A stretch of DNA of 64,000 bases from Ctenosaura bakeri (GCA_948474755.1 CAOLHI010001023.1:310001-374000), one strand, 5' to 3'; positions 41,137-53,404 are shown, counted from the stretch's first letter. The notes: generated by a model not told the origin, from the letters alone. Made by a program: numbers and translations.

Positions 41137-41224
41137 GGATCAATGACATTTCCACTAGGTTTTGGGGATGGGGGTCAGGTCAGGAGAGCTGATACAAAGT
41201 CCTCACTAATATATTGCATTTTAT

Positions 41225-41450
41225 GCAAAAACAGAACAGAGAACAAACCAAGAAACCAACATGTTTTCTGTGCAAAACATTAGGCATTCTGTTGGAAAAA
41301 AAAGTTTTTCAGGGCAAATAAATGCTGTAAAAAAGTCCCAAAATGTAAAAAATTGTCCCAAATGTGCAAAAACTCTCACCATCTCACCCAGCAATGAGAA
41401 AGCTTTTACAACTTTTTATTCCTGCAGCTGCAGGAATGAAATAAGTCAAA
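41225..41450. repeat. GCAAAA-rich dispersed repeat
   Basis: TATGCAAAAACAG, TTTTCTGTGCAAAACATTAG, AAATGTGCAAAAACTCTCAC and TATTCCTGCAGCTGCAGGAA resemble the TGCAAAA-rich repeats at 8375 and 54590. CCTGCAGCTGCAGG at 41424-41437 is a perfect palindrome. Confidence 0.4.
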
Positions 41451-42189
41451 TTTTACAACCCTAGCTACTGGCTTTGCAAATACCTGGGCAGGACTGGAGT
41501 GTGCATATCATTGTGTCACTCTGTGCTTTTAAAGAGGCTTGCAAGAAAAGAAAAAGCAAGATAGCCCTGGGTTTGGCTATAAGACAGAGTAATGTGAAAG
41601 GGGGACATGGATGAAAATGTGTAGTCTGCCCTTCAAGGTTTCAATTACTCCATTTTATTACCCTTCTCCCCTTCCCATCCTGGCTGTTTTCCATCCCTTT
41701 CACAACAGTCGACTGTCTGTGACCAGTGAGCATGTTCAGTTCTGATTGGGCTGTTTTTTTGGGGGGGGGGTTGCCCTACTTGGTTGCCCCCAAAGATTTT
41801 TTTGTTCCTCTGCACAGGTTCCCTCTCTCCCTCCCTCCCCGACAAAAGACAACAAAAGTAGTGACCTACAATACAGAGCACAAAGAAACTATCACTTAAT
41901 AGTGACAAGCTCAAAGGCTGGAAAAAAATTCAAGAAAAGCCTGTGTGGGGAAAAAATGAGGGTGGGAATGCTTGCAACTGTTTTTCCAAATAAAACGGCT
42001 AAAAGGGCTCCTTGTTCTTTGAGACCTAGTGACAATATCAATCTTCCCCTTCAAAGAGAGTGTAATAATATCTAAAACAAATAACTCACTTATTTCCTTG
42101 ACCTGGCAACCAGTATTCAGGCTCAGTTTATTGTCCCTCATGTACCTTCACACTGTGCCCAGACACTAGTTTGGAACCTATATGGTCAA
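41451..42189. other. unassigned DNA
   Basis: Contains a G run (41757-41770). No gene or repeat family recognised. Confidence 0.4.
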
Positions 42190-43130
42190 TCCTGATTCAG
42201 ATGTGTGGAAAACTGAGTGTCATATGCATATTGATGACATCTTCCTCCAGACCCCCCTAAAGATAATTTCCAACAGCTCTGTATAGATGTTAAAAAGCAT
42301 GGTGAATAAAATGGTGGCCTGTAGCACTCTGTAGGACAAGTGCCAAAAGGGCTTCTTTCTGGAATTAATCCTTTCAGTGTGAATGGAACCTATGAAGTAT
42401 TCTACCGCTGGCACCTATAGACCTGCCCAGGAGGCTACCATGACCAATCATTTCAAAAGCCATGGAAGAAGCAATCCAGAAGCAGCAACAATCACACCCC
42501 ACTTCTATCTCTTTATAAATGTCTTTACCAAAGTGACCAATGCTGATACAATAACATAAATAATTGATATCTTCAAAGAATGTCCATTGTTATTTCAATA
42601 ATTTTCTCAATAACTTTCTAAACAATGAGGAATTTGTAACCACTTAGTAGGTCTGTAAGGTCTAAAGCTAGGGTAGGTTTCTTTAGGAATGGTCATATAA
42701 TGTCCCTTGGGCCTCTAGGATACCCAGAAGGGTTCATCAAGCTTGCTTTGCTCCTCATTAATCCCTAAACTATCAAGGATCAGCCCATGCTCCTCAGTCC
42801 AATCATCATGGCAGAATCATCAGCTTTATACACAAGGAAGTATCCCAAGAAACATCAAATTTCATAAGTCCCAGGGGCAGGATCATTCTAGGAAGTTCCT
42901 TGGCCTTAGCAAAAGGAAATTACTATGGAAAGTTCAAACTTCAGTAAGAAACTAGACTGATCATGTCAATAGTGCTACTTCAACCTTCTTATCAACAGAC
43001 CATCCATCATTTCATCTGCAGCAAATATGAATTAGAGGGTATGCCATGCTATGTGTGCCAGGTCAATAAGAATTGAAAAAAAGATCCATTTTTTTTTTGT
43101 CATGGAGGCCACCAAGTCATGAGCTAGTGT
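42190..43130 (-). mobile_element. L2-like LINE reverse-transcriptase fragment
   Basis: On the minus strand, from high to low coordinate, decayed L2-like pol motifs appear in order. First comes a YRP-region relic (FLKKPTLALDLTDLLSGYKF then KVIEKIIE, about 42700-42590). Then SSMAFEMIGHGSLLGR, the AFDxIDHG block (about 42470), and TILFTMLFNIYTELLEIIFR (about 42300-42240). It stops near CHQYADD-equivalent sequence at about 42200. Several frame changes and stops are present. It is truncated at both ends; the upstream limit is uncertain and could reach about 43480. Confidence 0.75.
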
Positions 43131-43811
43131 TTCCCCAAGCCAACTGATACCTTCTTCAGGTGAAGCTCTTTTGGTTACACAGGCTGCTTTTACAGATAAC
43201 CACTAGAAATAGATGTAATGAGTGCAGATTCCTCTGCAGGCAAACTTCTTAATAGTGAACTTGCAGATGTATTAGGAATAGTACTAACAAAGGTGGTAGC
43301 TTCCACAATACTTTGTACTATGAAATAAATCACATCACATTGTTTTAAAAGACCAGGAATATCTTGTATGGTGGAAAGAGAGAACAAAGACTTGACTTGA
43401 GTGGAACACAGATTCTTGCAAAAACTGAACGACAGATAAAGCTGTGGGTGCAATGGTGTCTGTGCTCAGTAACCTTCCTTTCCCTACAGATGTTACAAAA
43501 GATCTAAAGGTGCATTTAAACTTTTAGCTGTTAGGAAACCTTTTTGGTACACCAGTTAATTTCTTCCCCAAAGACTACCATGCTGCAAGTGCCTTGTTTA
43601 CTGGATGCCTTCATACAACCCCAGAGAGGTTAATTAAATTTCATCCTGGTGTGAAGTCTAAAAATTCCATGATGCTAGAACAGCCTCATAAATTTATTTA
43701 TTGTTTCAGTCCCAGGTGTTATAAATCATACTAATACTCCTTGTGTCTCAGTTGCATTATTATATTAGGAAGAATGTTAGGAACATTATTATGTAAGGAA
43801 GAATATTATTT
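43131..43811. other. unassigned DNA, possibly upstream LINE sequence
   Basis: A minus-strand 87-codon frame at 43453-43190 could be a remnant of the same LINE, but I see no diagnostic motif. AGGAAGAATGTTAGGAACAT and AGGAAGAATATTATT near 43768-43811 are short local duplications. Confidence 0.3.
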
Positions 43812-43860
43812 TGTGCTTTGGAGGTAGCATTGTGCTTTGGAGGTAGCATTTGGAGGTAGC
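43812..43860. repeat. 19 bp tandem repeat, 2.6 copies
   Basis: The unit TGTGCTTTGGAGGTAGCAT occurs at 43812-43830 and 43831-43849, followed by a partial TTGGAGGTAGC. The copies are identical, so the duplication is recent relative to the surrounding repeats. Confidence 0.85.
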
Positions 43861-45893
43861 TTCACTACCTGTTTAGTGAAGATACATAACACAGTCATGA
43901 CTCTCATCACTGCTGATCAAATTCAGATGTTTCTTCAGAAGTTTCTACTTGCTCCTGACATTGCGGTTTTGCTGGGATTTAATCTTGTCTGAGTTTTTAC
44001 TTGATAATAGTCCATGCTGATCATTAATATTCCACTTATAGTAGTGATGGACTGTTGGTGTCTGAGTGCAGGGACTTATGAAATGGATAGTTTTCTGGTA
44101 CGGGCCATAAGAGACACATGTTCAGATCAGTCTTAGCCACAAGTTCCACTCAAAGTGTCTTTATTTTATTTTACTTTATTTGGTGGGGTGGCGGTGGGGA
44201 TAAGAACAATAAGATTTGATATAGTACTTTCTATTGCCTTCTTGCTTGGTCCTCTTTTCAGCTCCCTGAGCTGAGATCATAATATACTTGTACTGAAGGA
44301 CAGTTGACCATGTCATGTATATTGATATCAACGTATATAGCAGGGGTGTTTCTTTGTTTGTTTTGTTCTCATAAATAAGAATGGAGACTTAAAGTTTTCT
44401 CCCTCTGGGTGAGATTATGAGAATTTCAGTGCATTTTGAGAGGAAAGATTTTTCACATTGAGGGACTGTGTTTAAAATTAATTTTGTAAAACAGCATTGC
44501 GTAGAAACCCGTGTCTTTGTGGGAATGCTTTTGCTCAAGCTTGGTTTTTTTCCTAGTCCTGAAATCCTGAAATGGTTTTCTTTCAGTGGAGATGCCTGAA
44601 TGTGTCAAGATCAGAGTTCAGAATATTAGATATGACAACTAATTTGGTAATATTAACCATTCAAAATTGGTAAATTAATTAATTGATATAAACACTGGTA
44701 ATTCGTTGAATTAATTAATTTATCATTAATTAACATAGTTTTAGAGAGGTTGATTTCCAGGACAGAACAGGGGTTTACAGAGAATATCATGGAGGATGGC
44801 ACTGTTAATTCTAGTGATGCATTTCATCACTGACACCTTCAAAAGTGTCCATTTTCTTCTTTTAAACTTTCCTCTGTCCAACCTTGAATTCCGAAGCTAT
44901 TGAGTTTGGAGAGGCAGTCCTAAATAATAAGCTCACATCTTACAACCTTTTCAGTTATGTTTTCTCACTGATCTGAATCTCTCCTCTTTTTCACCCCTCC
45001 CATCCTCACCACTTGCTCAGAATGATCATTTCCCCTTCAGCTTGTTTGATAGGGAGTAACATTAAAAGTTGATAAGGAGTAATGTTAAAGGAAAGGGGAA
45101 AATAAGCAGCCCTTTAGATGTTGTTGAATAGATGCAGCCAAAGCTGTAGTCCAAGTATTATCTTGAGGGCTACATGATTCTCACTCCTCTGTTAATGGGT
45201 AGTAAGGAAGGATTTGTTAATTTTAGTGAGATGAGACTAATCCACTGCAAATGTAATAGTAAGTGGGTGCAGAAATCTTAAATCAGAATTATTTGGAGCA
45301 CTTCTAGGCATATATAGAACAGTTTTCTGCAAAACTGAATTGTTGTACCCTCTGTGCCCCCTTACTCCCTGCCAGGAAATGTGGTCTGCAAAGATAGTGG
45401 TATCTACTCCTGGGACTTCTGTGTAGACTGTGTGTGTGTGTGAAAGAAAGACATTTCTCCCAGGGTTGGGAGGATGTGAATTTAGCTACCTGTAATTTTT
45501 TGGTTTCAAGCAGTAAGCTTAGAAAACCCTGTTGCACAGATGGCTCTGGTATTGCTGAACTAGAGACAGGCAAGAAATTTGTTGGATTCACATTTAATGC
45601 AAAATTACCCAGTTTGGACACTTTGGATCTGAACTTATATCCAAATATAATTTGTGTTCTGAAATCCATACATTATAGGGTTTACGGTATGTTCTCAAAT
45701 GCAAAACAAAAATGCATATGAAAACATGCAGAGAGTGCTCACCAACTTCCTTACATTTCAAAAACTGTAGGTTCAGAGCGTGTAAACATGCTAAGGGATG
45801 TATGAAATTGTAGGAGCCTGTTTTTGCAACCACTGCTGTGTTACCCTGTTGTCACCCAAACCATATTGTCAAAATTATCATGCCCCCTCTTGG

Positions 45894-45898
<5 letters not shown>
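43861..45898. other. unassigned DNA
   Basis: At about 44395-44560 there are words of the TGCAAAA/GATTATGAGAATTT repeat family. At about 44640-44745 there is a TTAATTAATT-rich block. At 45101-45190 there is a decayed TTTAGATGTTGTTGAA palindrome of the MITE family at 14019. No genes were seen. Confidence 0.35.

Positions 45899-45927
<29 letters not shown>
45899..45927. repeat. (GT)n microsatellite
   Basis: About 14 GT units followed by GCACAC. Confidence 0.95.
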
Positions 45928-45928
<1 letters not shown>

Positions 45929-47866
45929 ACACTCACTGTTATGTTAGCTAGGGGTTGCCACTTTGCCACTGTGTCACTACCAAATTACTACTCTGAACAG
46001 AAGCTCTCTGTTGCGAGAATTTCTCCTGAGAGTCTCCTGCATCTTAACAGCAGTTTTGGAGGTGCCAGCCATGAAGTCGGGGATACTGTGGCCTATGAAG
46101 GCTTGCAGAGTGGCTATTGTGCACCCCTATCCCATAGAAACTGCTCATCTTAACTTAACACATATAAAATATTTTTCACTGGAAAACAACCGCAAATGCA
46201 CATGTTGAAAAATGAACACAAGAAGACATATGGAATAATGTCTGTGTGGAAAACAGTTTGTTATACAGCTCAGAGCTGGGATGGAACAAGCCCAACAGTG
46301 GGGAAAATGAGAATCTGGATGTGATAGTGCTTGACAGATTCACCCACCCTTGATATTTTCAGTGAAGCCTTCTATTTTTAGCCATATGTTTTCTCTGCAC
46401 ATCTCTCTGGTGTCTCTGCAGCCTCTCTGGCTGGAAAAGCTGGTCATATATTCTCCTTTATGCAGTGAAGCACAAGATTGTGTGCCTTGTTTCATTCCAC
46501 AGATGGAAACTGATGGTACTGGGCTGCCAGTTGAATGGAGTACCATTCATTCCATTCAATGGAGGGCACCATACTGGAGGGCAGCAGGACAGTTTAGAGG
46601 ACTGCGACAATTCATGTAAGACCCACAGCTCTCTTGTTGACTAACTGAGAAAGACACTCAGGTGCTTAGATAGAACAGGTGGGGTCTACCACAGCTATCA
46701 CAGAGCATCTGCCACATGAGGTATTTTTTTTTCCCCTTCCATGTGCAGCATCTTTTGCAATGCCCACTGGAGAAGAACCTCATGTTCTAACACCCTTCAA
46801 TACGCATTCCAGAGAGCACAAAAGATGGGGAGATGTTAGAGAATACCACAAAACATTATTAAGGTAAAGCTTTGACTAAGGTAATGCTTCAAGCAACAAG
46901 ATGCAAACCCACCATCCCTACAAATTTCTTGTAGAAACACCCCACATTGTGGAGTGGGATGGGGTAAGGGTAAAGAGTTTTGGGAACTGGGTTGGTGAAT
47001 TCAATACAGCATTAGACTAGTGGCTATGATGCTGCAATGAGGAGGTAACACCCTTTAACAGAATTGTACTCTTACAGTATCCTTGGCTAAAAATAGAAAT
47101 CCGCATTGTGTGGGAAGCCCACTGATTTTTCATAACACTCTCTTTATGACCGAAGTTTAAGCCCATAATTTAGCAATCATGAAATATGTATTGAACTTGG
47201 ATTCCCTCTTCCCTTTTAGCTCTTGGAAGCTTTTGATATAAAACTGTCCATGTAAAAAAAAGAAAGAAAATAGAATACCTCTGCAGGGAAATGGGCAGCT
47301 CATGTTTTGCAAAAATGCTGATGAACTAGTTCAACTGTAAATGACTCCAGGTGCCTCAGTGGTAAAAATTGTGTCTGGAAGATTATTATTATTTTTTAAG
47401 TGGGAGAAGGAAGCAATATTCTTCCTGCTTAATGAAGTCATCTTTATTACTAATTCTTTTTAATTAACTTTTGGCTCTTGCTACATTGGTTAATAAGACA
47501 CCTTTCAGGATGGGAGGTGAAAAATGGAAACATTGGCACTCAGGGGGAATTAACCCAGCACTTTAAGCATGATACCATCCTATTACTGGACGGTAGCACC
47601 AGAATGCAATTGGTTTAACATTGGGTTGTTGATACTTTTTTAAAGAGAAGAATGGACTAGTTTTTACAACTGAGAGGAAATCAACAGCTGCATTTTAAAA
47701 CATGTTCTTTTAAGAAAATAGGGTCTGCTCAACTTACTTGCATATATTGTTTGAAAGGAAGGTCAAGATCCTGCTGTCAGAGTTCATCCCTGCTTAGACC
47801 TGGAACATGGGGATCTCCTTGGCTAAGAAACAGGGTTGAGCACCCCTCGCTCTCCAGGAAACTCTA
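45928..47866. other. unassigned DNA
   Basis: No repeat family or gene recognised. The part near 47440-47510 is TAAT-rich and unrepetitive. Confidence 0.35.
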
Positions 47867-48068
47867 GGCCATTTCCACACTACACTGTTATAGTGCTATT
47901 ACTCCACTTTCAACACCCTGTGGAATTCTGGGGTTTGTAGTTTCCTGAGGCCCAAGAGCTCTCTGGCTCAGAATCCTAAATGCCCCTCCCTAAACTTTAA
48001 ACCCCAGGATTCCATAGGATGTTGAAAGTGGAATGATAACACTATAACAGTGCAGTGTGGAAATTGCC
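47867..48068. mobile_element. GGCCATTTCC MITE, full length (~202 bp)
   Basis: Left GGCCATTTCCACACTACACT, right CAGTGCAGTGTGGAAATTGC. The arms contain GGAATTCTGGGGTTTGTAGT and CCCCAGGATTCCATAGGATG. Flanking triplets CTA and CAA match at 2 of 3 positions. Confidence 0.92.
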
Positions 48069-48189
48069 CAAGTCTCCTGGAGAGGGAGCAACAATCAGCA
48101 ATCTCTAGCAACAACCTAGCCGATTAGCTTCCTGGCCAGTGCTCAGATTCTCTGTCACCTCATCAGCTCCATTCTCTCCAAAAACAAAA

Positions 48190-48735
48190 GAGACAGTGCC
48201 TCATGCTGAAGTGTCAGAGCCACTAGTGAAATGCCTTCCCATGACCTTTTTATTTAGGCAGGTCTTTGGTTCTTTATGCCATTTCCACGCTTCACTGTCC
48301 TAGTGCTATTATTCCACTTTCAACATCCTATGGAATCCTGGGCTTTGCAGTTTGGGGAGGGGCATTTAGAATTCTCAGCCAGAGAGCTCTTTGGCCTCAG
48401 TAAGCTACAGACCCCAGAATTCTACAGGGTGTTGAACGTGGAATAATAGCACTATAACAGTGTAGGGCAGAAATGGCCCTAGTAATGGGTTAAAAGGTTA
48501 TTTTCAGTGTGGTGTGGTGTATTTCTTATTTTTTTATAAAAAATATGTTTTAAATTGTGTTTTATATTGTTATCTATGCACTTTTTAATAGAATTGTTTA
48601 TTTTTAATTTTTTTCTAATACAATTTTTCTTATTTTTCTAGTTAGATGTACTTTGCTTTCAATTGTTAGCTGCCTTAGGTCTCATACTGGGAGAAAGAAA
48701 ATAAATAGATAGATAGATTAATTTTTCTATTAAAA
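48190..48735 (+). mobile_element. L2-like LINE 3' end split by a MITE
   Basis: Before the MITE, AAATGCCTTCCCATGACCTT and TTTATTTAGGCAGGTCTTTG resemble the pol terminus (ALPxD...FRQVFGSL). After the MITE (from 48479) an AT-rich 3' UTR ends TTAGCTGCCTTAGGTCTCAT, ACTGGGAGAAAGAAAATAAA and TAGATAGATAG, the same kind of end as the LINE at 7209. The start is uncertain. Confidence 0.5.
48278..48478. mobile_element. GGCCATTTCC MITE, full length (~201 bp)
   Basis: Left GCCATTTCCACGCTTCACTG, right AACAGTGTAGGGCAGAAATG plus GCC. It is closely similar in internal sequence to the copy at 40302, sharing GGGGCATTTAGAATTCTCAG. It lies only about 200 bp from the copy at 47867. Confidence 0.92.
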
Positions 48736-50442
48736 AATAAATAAATCCATAATAAATACCTTTGGGGCTCCCTGAGCATCTATGCCAACTGTCAGATGGC
48801 TATATTCCATGGCCTTGGGGCTGTGCCAAAGACAGACAGGAAGGAAGAAATACAAACTTTTATAGACTGGTCTCACTCTATGCAAGGCCTGATATGCTGA
48901 TAACAGTTGTCTACCATTAGGAAATCACAAATGGCAGGCACCAGGCTAGCGATGGACAGAGTCCAGCCAATAGGCATGTAGCCCTGAACTCTATTTTTGT
49001 AGCCCTTAATGTTCCCACTAGCTCTCCAAGGCCCATGCCTCACTTTTTTAAAAAAAATATGGTGGAATTTGAGGGTAATTTCTGCTTAAAATTTTTGCAG
49101 AAAGCCCCCAAACATAAGAGAACATGCAAAAAACTACCACCCTTTTCATACAACCTGCAGAATACTCTGACTATTCCAAAATAAGGCCAAACCTTAATTT
49201 TTCTATGCAGTCTCAAAATGTTGCATAATTTCTGGTCACCATTTTGAGAGGGATTACAAGGGAAAATGGAGGTATCTGGACTTGTGTTGTTCTGTTGGCC
49301 CATCATTCCACCAGATGGTTCACCATTTACTGTCAGACCCTTGTTAGTTAAACCTTTGCAGCAACCTAGGCCTTCAGTATCTCCATAAACACATGTTCTT
49401 GCACATGCTGTGTTTTACTCACTTGGCTCCATTTTGGTTTCTTTGACATCAGACTGAAGAGCAGCAGATTCTTACAAAAAAGGGGAAAAACAAAAAGGTC
49501 AAGGAGACTGCAAGCATACAAAAAGCTCCTTACTGTGGAATGAAGATATGAAAGCAACCTCTGGGATGAACAAATGTGCAGAGTAACTAAAGGGAAAACT
49601 TTGGATGTTAGTAAGCCTACCAGCTGTTACGGAATAAAATTCTGCTTTCATGGAACTGCAGATTTTGGGACTAATTCCATTTTGGGTAGAATTTGACATC
49701 AAGCCTAGGGGACGGGTGGGAAATTCATATTCTGTGAAAATAGAAAGTCTTGGAAGCTGGCTAAATTATGTAAAATAAGCAAATATAATTTGTGACCTTA
49801 GGGCAGAGTTTGGATGTGTTTGTTTTGGCAGTGAATATACAAAATCCAACATATGTTCAAAAATGCTTAATGTTAACGTTTTGTTGATATGCATGATTCA
49901 GCGTCAGTTTATACCCCTCTTAAAATAAATGATGACTAGTGCATCAGTCTTTGATAATTTTTGAACAGATGTCATTGCAGATGTGTTAGTCAAGAAGCTA
50001 GCTTTAGAAGACAAGTCTGGTAGTTGAAGCCCAGGGCTTTCTCCAAGGCAATTAACAATTTATCATGGCTTGAACAGTCACCTTTTGAACAAAAGCATCC
50101 ACAACCCTAAGCCAGTATGGCATGTGGCCATCCTGGGAAATTCTGGGGTCTGAAATCTCAAAAGTAAATATTTCAAGCTTTGCTCAAATTGTACTGTGTG
50201 TGTATGTGTAATTGTTCAACGTAACCACGATACACTGTTATTTCAGTCCTTCTTGTTAACCATTCCATTACATCAGACTTTTGTTCCCTTCTTTTTTATT
50301 CATGTTTGAGAAATCAAGAAAATGACTGAATAGGAAACCATCCAAGGGGAGTTTACTCTAAATGTATTGAATCATCCTCCTGTGCAAAGTTATCTGGTTG
50401 AACTCCTGCAATAAAACATACCTCTAGGGTATTCATATATTA
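48736..50442. other. unassigned DNA
   Basis: Nothing recognised. Minus-strand frames at 49040-49702 lack domains. Confidence 0.35.
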
Positions 50443-50655
50443 TAGTCAGCCCTCCATATATGCAGATTCTGTATCCATGGATTCAACTAATCACAACTTG
50501 AAAATATTAAAAATCCAAGAAGCAAACTTTGCCAGTTTATATTAGGGACACCATTTTACTATGCCATTGTACATAATGGGACCTGAACATCCACAAATTT
50601 TGATATCCACGGGGGGTCCTGGAACTAAATCCTAATGGATACCAAGGGCCCAGTG
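50443..50655. mobile_element. Tigger-like MITE with TA duplication
   Basis: TA flanks both ends (50441-50442, 50656-50657). The left end TAGTCAGCCCTCCATATATG and the right end, in complement CACTGGGCCCTTGGTATCC, are imperfect inverted termini. Internal words ATCCATGGATTCAACTAATC, ATTAGGGACACCATTTTACT and TATCCACGGGGGGTCCTGGA match a well-known vertebrate mariner/Tigger-type MITE. Length about 213 bp, no transposase. Confidence 0.8.
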
Positions 50656-52205
50656 TATTTTAATATATTACATAATTGTTAGCCTTCAACACCATGCAGG
50701 TGAAGGAGCCTGCAATCCTATTTTTTTCCTAATTATTTTTATTTGAGAAAATAAAATGAGTAGATACCGAGAGGAAATGGGGTACAGGTCAATGGTTAGG
50801 CTGCTATTCAGCCACCACCTCCAGTTTTGTACACTCTGACACCTGTCTCCCTGGCTGGAGAACTGGAGAAGCCACATGAATCTCCTGAGACTTTAGCCAG
50901 TGTCCTGAGACTTGGCAAGCCTAACCCTGCTTGATGGTAGGACCAGGCCTAGAGAATAACAACAGTAACAGAAGCAGCAATCACAAAGCCACTACCCTTC
51001 CAACAACTATCTCATCAAAAAACAATGAAACACTTGATCTCTAAAAATATCATGGATGCTGAAAATCGTGTCCTTGAGGGAAGACTTTAGGAAATGTATC
51101 AATCATGCTGGCATAATATCATGTATATGCACATACAAATTTGGAGTGGACACAGTTAAGTGTGGGCTGAATTCTAAATAGGGGGAAAAAACACAGTGAA
51201 GAAATCATACAGTTGCATCTGCAGCACACTGGCTTACTGCATGGATCATTTCAGTATGTCAGTTTCATTGTGTAAGCTATCCATTATATGAGAAAAACAG
51301 CTTGTAGAAGGCACTGATCAGTTTTACTGGGAGACTGAATGGAAGGAGAAAGAGCGTGAGAGAGAGAATACTTGAGTAAAACTGCTAGCTATTAAGAAGC
51401 TACAGTATGTATAATTTGGCATCGGTTTTTGATGGTTCCTCTTTGAAAGCTCATTGAAATAACTTACATGTTGAGATGATGATAACATTCTCTGCCATTC
51501 AAGAAAGAATCATTCACTCAGAAACATTTTTGCAAACTGCCTCCCCTTTTCTTTCTTTGGACACTAGCAATTACCTTTCCATCAGTAATGAAAAGACATT
51601 GCTTACTGCACCACAAAATTGGGCATAACTGCTTTGTATGCATTATATTAAAACCAATTGCTAATTGTGATTTGTTAATCATTTAAATTGCAACGATTAG
51701 CAAAGAAATTCTTAAGGAACTAGCTTGATTGCAATTATATACCTTTTGTTAATTATATTATTATAGAAATTATTTAGTAAGCTCTTGCAATGTACTCAGT
51801 AAAAGGAGAGAAAGAACACAAACAAATATGGTAGAATCAAAGCAACCCAGGCCTGTTTTCTGACAAGAGATGTGATAATCTGTCAAGTTTCATTTTTTAT
51901 TGTCTACCCTGAATCATATTGGTATTCTAACCCTCTTCTGGTTCCATATCAAATTATGAGATAGTTTCTTCTTCCCTTGTAGAAATGCATGGGTATTTTG
52001 GCATGTAAAATATGGCAGTTCCCAAAATTAAACAGCTTCTGTATGCATTTTTCCTTCTGTACGCATTTCCTCTATTAACAAGAGTATGTTTGTACACCTT
52101 TCCTAAACCATGCACATTTTAGCTGTACACATTTTTCAAAGGTATACATGATTTTTGGTGTTTTTTATGCACATTTTATTCTATGCAAAAGGTAAAGCTT
52201 TCCAA
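50656..52205. other. unassigned DNA with a candidate conserved element
   Basis: About 51590-51790 is free of repeat hallmarks and dense in homeodomain-type cores (AACCAATTGCTAATTGTGAT, TTGTTAATTATATTATTATA, GAAATTATTTAG) plus ATGCATTATATTAAA. An AT-rich GCACATTTT-word repeat lies at about 51990-52190. No gene was seen. Confidence 0.35.
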
Positions 52206-52398
52206 GGCCCTTTCTGTGTGATGCACTCGATCCGCTATGGGGACAAGAGAAGGACGGGGCCAGGACAACACTTATGCATGACGTTGTCCCAGACCTAATT
52301 GTGCTGCAAATCATTAATGGGTCTTCCCCATCAATGACTAGTGATAGCACAACCCTCCCACCACGTGCCTGCACTTACCTTCATTGTAGAGGTCCTGG
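52206..52398 (-). mobile_element. exon-module MITE, subfamily II, truncated
   Basis: The right end on its own strand is seen as GGCCCTTTCTGTGTGATGCA at 52206. Reading in complement, GAAG/GTAAGTGCAGGCACGTGG has a donor at 52378-52377 and then ATGGGGAAGACCCATTAATG, parallel to 3501-3580. The rest of the module is lost where the segment meets the target of the 52417 insertion and an LTR. Confidence 0.65.
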
Positions 52399-52403
52399 AA
52401 AAG

Positions 52404-52583
52404 TAATGGCTTTATTGGTTCTTGTGGGTTTTTCAGGCTTTGAGACTGTGTTCTGGTTGTATTTTCTCCTGACGTTTCAACCAGATGTACAACCAGAACA
52501 CAGTCTCAAAGCCCGAAAACCCCACAAGAACCAAAGGATTCTGGTCATTAAAGCCTTTGGCTCTACATCATAATGGCTTTATT
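52404..52583 (+). mobile_element. Penelope-like retroelement fragment with 13 bp target duplication
   Basis: TAATGGCTTTATT is perfectly duplicated at 52404-52416 and 52571-52583. The 154 bp insert (52417-52570) begins with an inverted copy of its own end: GGTTCTTGTGGGTTTTTCAG against GAAAACCCCACAAGAACC, with TGTGTTCTGGTTGTA against TACAACCAGAACACA, arms about 50 nt. The sense end CAAAGCCCGAAAACC...ATTCTGGTCATTAAAGCCTT matches the common lizard AGCCCGAAAAACCC...GCCATGAAAGCCTTC repeat. I attribute that repeat to Penelope-like elements, partly because its fuller form has a hammerhead-like CTGANGA...GAAACGTC. Only GAAACGTC remains here, in complement, at about 52469-52476. The 13 bp duplication supports retrotransposition; the family name is inference. 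Confidence 0.6.
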
Positions 52584-52585
52584 CC

Positions 52586-53355
52586 TGTTACCCTGAAAAT
52601 ATGGGGGTCCCAGAGGGACACCTCAGTATGCTCCAAGTGATGGGGAAAATAAGCTCAATGGAGCACAAGCAACAGCAATGCGAGAGGCAGGATAACCTAG
52701 TGAGATCATTTACCTAATTTTTATGGGGTCAGGATCAGTCAGAAATCACACAAAAAGGTCCAATGAATGACTTTATTGAATAGTAATAGCTCACACTAAC
52801 GCAAACATGCACACACGCATCCGAGGGCTAACAGAAAGAATGGAAATAAGATAGAGAGATTGTTGAGGGGTTCATAGTCTGGATGATACTGCACCTCTTC
52901 CTGAAGTCCTTGGTCCGGGAAGCAGTGATCGAACAGCAGCTCAGCAAAGGGACGCTGAGGAGATTGTGCAGCTATCAGGAGGGGGGGAATGGTCAGTTGG
53001 TAAGACCAGGAGGCATCATACTTCTTCTTCCCTCTCTGCCTTTCTCTTGCCTAACTAGCCCAAAAACAGGAACTATTTGTAGGAAAAATTTACTTTGAAG
53101 GCAAATCCTTTCCTGGGAAAAACAAACAGGGAGAGAAAAGAAAAACAACTCCACACCTGGCATTTTTCAGAAGATAACAAGGTGTCATCCCAGTAACAGG
53201 ATCTTCCTCCACTTTGAGGCTGCGGTGTGAGTTTCTGGAGATCGACTTGATAAGGTTTTATTGTTTTCAGTGCCCAACTTTCTGGGAACACTTTTACTCC
53301 CTTCAAGTGGACTCCTTAAAGGTTGATGACCTTTTGTCCACCATGGGTTATCACA
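52586..53355 (-). mobile_element. LTR, minus orientation, related to 11029-11903
   Basis: It starts TGTTACCCTGAAAATATGGG and GGTCCC, like the LTR at 11029. It then keeps comparable blocks in order: GATGGGGAAAATAAG, GCGAGAGGCAGGATAAC and TGACTTTATTGAATAG, which puts AATAAA on the minus strand at 52772-52777. The far end is guessed at GGGTTATCACA (53345-53355) and is uncertain. No internal coding region is adjacent. It begins 2 bp after the Penelope-like duplication. Confidence 0.5.
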
Positions 53356-53404
53356 ACATGAGGTCTCCTGTGGCTACTTGACTGGCTGTGATAACTGAAG
53401 CCCC

